Part shown: in pieces, positions 5,108 to 6,279 of the stretch | How positions within the stretch are numbered: the stretch's first letter is position 1 | How the letters are laid out: every line of letters starts with the position of its first letter | Position numbers and translations under genes: made by a program | DNA from: Edwardsiella tarda ATCC 15947 = NBRC 105688 | GTDB lineage: Bacteria > Pseudomonadota > Gammaproteobacteria > Enterobacterales > Enterobacteriaceae | Direction: 5' to 3' | Assembly (NCBI RefSeq): GCF_003113495.2 | Contig: NZ_CP084509.1 | Span: 1 to 6,279 of the forward strand | DNA: 6,279 nt | The notes under the pieces: model-generated | Seen by the model: only the letters and a program-made list of their open reading frames with translations | The model's database searches: none | What the model was told of the DNA's origin: nothing

Positions 5108-5242
5108 CTAACTCTTGAAATAGCAACATGTAATATCAGATTTAGTTGATGGAGATATTGCTCCACCACGAACATCTCGTATATAGTTTGCTTGACAACC
5201 TATCATTAGAAAACAAATAAAAACCATTAGGGGAATTTTCAT
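5108..5242 (-). CDS. Colicin lysis (release) lipoprotein, kil/cel type
   Basis: A 44-residue lipoprotein too short for routine gene calling. It starts at ATG 5242 with GAGGT six bases upstream and has the signal MKIPLMVFICFLMIGC, with lipidation at Cys16 (the lipobox is MIGC where ColE1 has LVGC). The mature start CQANYIRDVRGG is the hallmark of colicin lysis proteins (ColE1: CQANYIRDVQGG). Such proteins activate outer-membrane phospholipase and let the colicin out of the producing cell. Order and strand match ColE1: colicin, imm on the other strand, then kil, so it should be expressed from the SOS promoter. The tail SDITCCYFKS differs from the usual ..TGIAVQ ending. The ATG shares base 5242 with the imm start codon. 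The stop is 17 bases before the RNAII -35. Confidence 0.93.
   Translation of the reverse strand: MKIPLMVFICFLMIGCQANYIRDVRGGAISPSTKSDITCCYFKS
5192..5221 (+). promoter_or_regulatory. Possible imm promoter
   Basis: A perfect -35 TTGACA (5192-5197) lies 45 bases before the imm start codon. The best -10 at a reasonable distance is AATAAA (5216-5221, spacer 18, 4/6). TATCAT (5201-5206) is a better -10 but has no -35. The element lies inside the lysis gene on the opposite strand. Some constitutive promoter must exist here, because immunity is needed before induction. Confidence 0.4.
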
Positions 5243-5616
5243 TGGATACCTCAAATAATACAAAATTCAACAGAAAACAATTCTATATAAATAACTATTT
5301 TTACTCCTTTATATTTCTCTTAGTAGAGCTAGCCGCTTTTTATAACTTTGAATCACAATACAATTGTGTGTTTTTATTGTATTTTATTGCTAGCTTTATT
5401 CTATTTCCAAATTCTAGAGAGCTAATAGAGTTATTTTTATTGAAAAAAAACCAAAAAAAAGCAAAATCACAAACACACTTATATTTTGAAGATGACTTCA
5501 AATTATACCACCCATATGTATTTTATTTCATTTTAATACAATTAACCTCAATCCCCATATCCACCTACTCGCTAATCAAATTTATAGCATTAGGTGCCCG
5601 TAATAAGGACACCTAA
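5242..5616 (+). CDS. Colicin immunity protein (E1/Ia type, inner membrane)
   Basis: A 124-residue membrane protein that should block the channel domain of this plasmid's colicin in the inner membrane. It has about three hydrophobic segments, near residues 14-36, 42-57 and 89-117, separated by a basic loop (LLKKNQKKAKS), as in the three-span E1/Ia immunity family. The NRKQFYINNYFYS start resembles the NRKYYFNN start of Ia immunity. The start is TTG at 5242: an AGGGGA ribosome site sits at 5229-5234, seven bases upstream, a stop lies in frame at 5218, and no internal Met codon exists, so no ATG start is possible. The gene is very AT-rich. It converges on the colicin gene with a six-base gap and lies opposite it, as expected for E1-type pore formers. 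The partner match is inferred from location. Confidence 0.92.
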   Translation: MDTSNNTKFNRKQFYINNYFYSFIFLLVELAAFYNFESQYNCVFLLYFIASFILFPNSRELIELFLLKKNQKKAKSQTHLYFEDDFKLYHPYVFYFILIQLTSIPISTYSLIKFIALGARNKDT

Positions 5617-5618
5617 TG
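5588..5618. terminator. Stem-loop at the imm/colicin convergence, possible bidirectional terminator
   Basis: CATTAGGTG (5588-5596) pairs perfectly with CACCTAATG (5610-5618), and CC/GG extend it past one C-A mismatch, with a GTAATAA loop. It covers the last nine codons and the stop of imm. There is no long T-run on either side, so termination would be partial, which would suit a layout where colicin transcripts must continue into the lysis gene. Confidence 0.5.
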
Positions 5619-5622
5619 TATA

Positions 5623-6279
5623 TTATTGCAAAATACTATTTATATTGTTGATAAGTTTTTCATCAACAATTAGGCTTGTAAAAGCAATTAAGGAAGCAAA
5701 ACCAATAATACCCAATGGAGTAATGGCGATAGAAGCAAACATATATGTAACAAAACTAGTTGACAATACCCCAGCAAAAATTGTTTCAGCTTTTACAATA
5801 GCCTTTGTCCAATTATCAGTTTCTATAGCTTTTCTAATTTCACCATATAATTCATACCCATCAATCGCATAAGATGTCAACGTTGATACTTTACTAAACT
5901 TAGATAAGTTTTTGGCAAAATCATCATAAGTAACAGATGCCATTGCATTAGAAATAGCTTGACGATCAACCACGCTAAACATCGCACCTAATTTTGACTT
6001 ATATTTATCATAAGCATCTAATGCTTCCTGGATATTATCTATTTTTTTCCCTTTAGATGAGTTGGCAAGTTCTTGAGCGAGATTCTTCGCTTTTACCCCA
6101 AACTTATCAAAAACCTCACTATAGAAATCCGCAGTAAATTTAACCGCATCTTTAACTTTATCCTCTTCTGTTTTTTTAGTTAAAGCATCAGCCTTGGCTC
6201 GCTCAAAATCAGATAAAGCCTTATTATACAATAAGCTGGCACTTTCAATATCAGTGTGAAGATGTGGTAATTGTGATGA
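5623..6279 (-). CDS. Pore-forming colicin, C-terminal part (residues 340-557) with channel domain
   Basis: These are the last 218 codons of the same colicin gene, entering from base 1 across the circle junction. The TTG at 6231 is an internal Leu codon (residue 356), not a start. The channel domain begins near residue 379 (DKVKDAVKF) and matches the pattern of E1 and Ia channel domains: a LAQELA..SKGKKI motif, a VDRQAISNAMASVTYDDFAKNLS motif split by short helices, then TDNWTKAIVKAE. The hydrophobic hairpin that inserts in the membrane is at about residues 506-544, with a PLG turn in the middle, followed by DEKLINNIN and the C-terminus SILQ. At 557 residues the protein lies between E1 (522) and Ia (626). 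The DNA is much richer in AT than the mobilization genes. The gene converges on imm with 6 bases between the two stops, the usual layout for E1-type pore formers. Naming as an E1/Ia-type pore former is firm; the exact colicin type is not. Confidence 0.92.
   Translation of the reverse strand, partial: SSQLPHLHTDIESASLLYNKALSDFERAKADALTKKTEEDKVKDAVKFTADFYSEVFDKFGVKAKNLAQELANSSKGKKIDNIQEALDAYDKYKSKLGAMFSVVDRQAISNAMASVTYDDFAKNLSKFSKVSTLTSYAIDGYELYGEIRKAIETDNWTKAIVKAETIFAGVLSTSFVTYMFASIAITPLGIIGFASLIAFTSLIVDEKLINNINSILQ

Noticed and set aside
5594..5872. 92-codon open frame on the plus strand after imm
   Set aside because: It is the complement of the colicin channel domain; its hydrophobic look mirrors the hydrophobic hairpin codons.
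5623..6231. A separate 202-codon protein starting at TTG 6231
   Set aside because: There is no ribosome site at that TTG, and the frame is open upstream through the circle junction into the colicin N-terminal part.
1..6279. CRISPR arrays, insertion sequences, tRNA or rRNA genes, antibiotic resistance genes
   Set aside because: I saw no repeat-spacer pattern, transposase, IS ends, or RNA gene other than RNAI and RNAII; all space is accounted for by plasmid functions.

Overview
The window reads as one complete small circular ColE1-family colicin plasmid of 6279 bp. The strongest evidence is the bacteriocin gene. It starts with ATG at 1017 on the minus strand, runs without a stop to base 1, and continues in the same frame from base 6279 down to a TAA at 5623, giving 557 codons if the ends are joined. 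The host is an enterobacterium of the Escherichia/Shigella/Citrobacter type. This is inferred from a RNAI/RNAII/Rop replicon close to p15A, ColE1 and pMB1, a XerCD cer-like site, LexA boxes and an Mbe mobilization set.

Layout. (1) Bases 1-1017 (minus) encode the N-terminal 339 residues of a pore-forming colicin. (2) Bases 1018-1309 form a divergent control region with a colicin promoter, a 32-bp perfect palindrome containing two overlapping LexA boxes, and a perfect FNR-type box. (3) Bases 1310-1732 (plus) encode a small Exc2-like lipoprotein, followed by a strong terminator. (4) Bases 1834 to about 1980 are a cer-type multimer-resolution site with an ARG-box-like element. (5) Bases 2040-3921 (minus) are the mobilization operon mbeC-mbeA-mbeB-mbeD, with mbeB and mbeD nested out of frame inside mbeA. 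(6) Bases 3971-4162 (plus) encode Rop. (7) Bases 4171-4360 are bom/oriT with the nic core. (8) Bases 4515-5100 are the replication origin with RNAII (minus), antisense RNAI (plus) and their promoters. (9) Bases 5108-5242 (minus) are a 44-codon lysis lipoprotein gene. (10) Bases 5242-5616 (plus) are the immunity gene, convergent with the colicin 3' end (5623-6279, minus).

How it works together. DNA damage would relieve LexA repression and drive colicin and then lysis-protein transcription on the minus strand, passing antisense through imm. The immunity protein is made separately from its own strand and guards the inner membrane against the pore domain. Rop, RNAI and RNAII set copy number, the cer site keeps plasmids monomeric, and the Mbe proteins with bom allow mobilization by a helper conjugative plasmid.

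Most worth a second look: the colicin looks like a divergent E1/Ia-type protein whose exact type I cannot name. The lysis and immunity start codons share one base in opposite orientation. The lysis gene stops 17 bp before the -35 of the replication primer promoter on the same strand with no terminator between, so SOS transcription may run into RNAII. A consensus FNR box sits just upstream of the colicin promoter.
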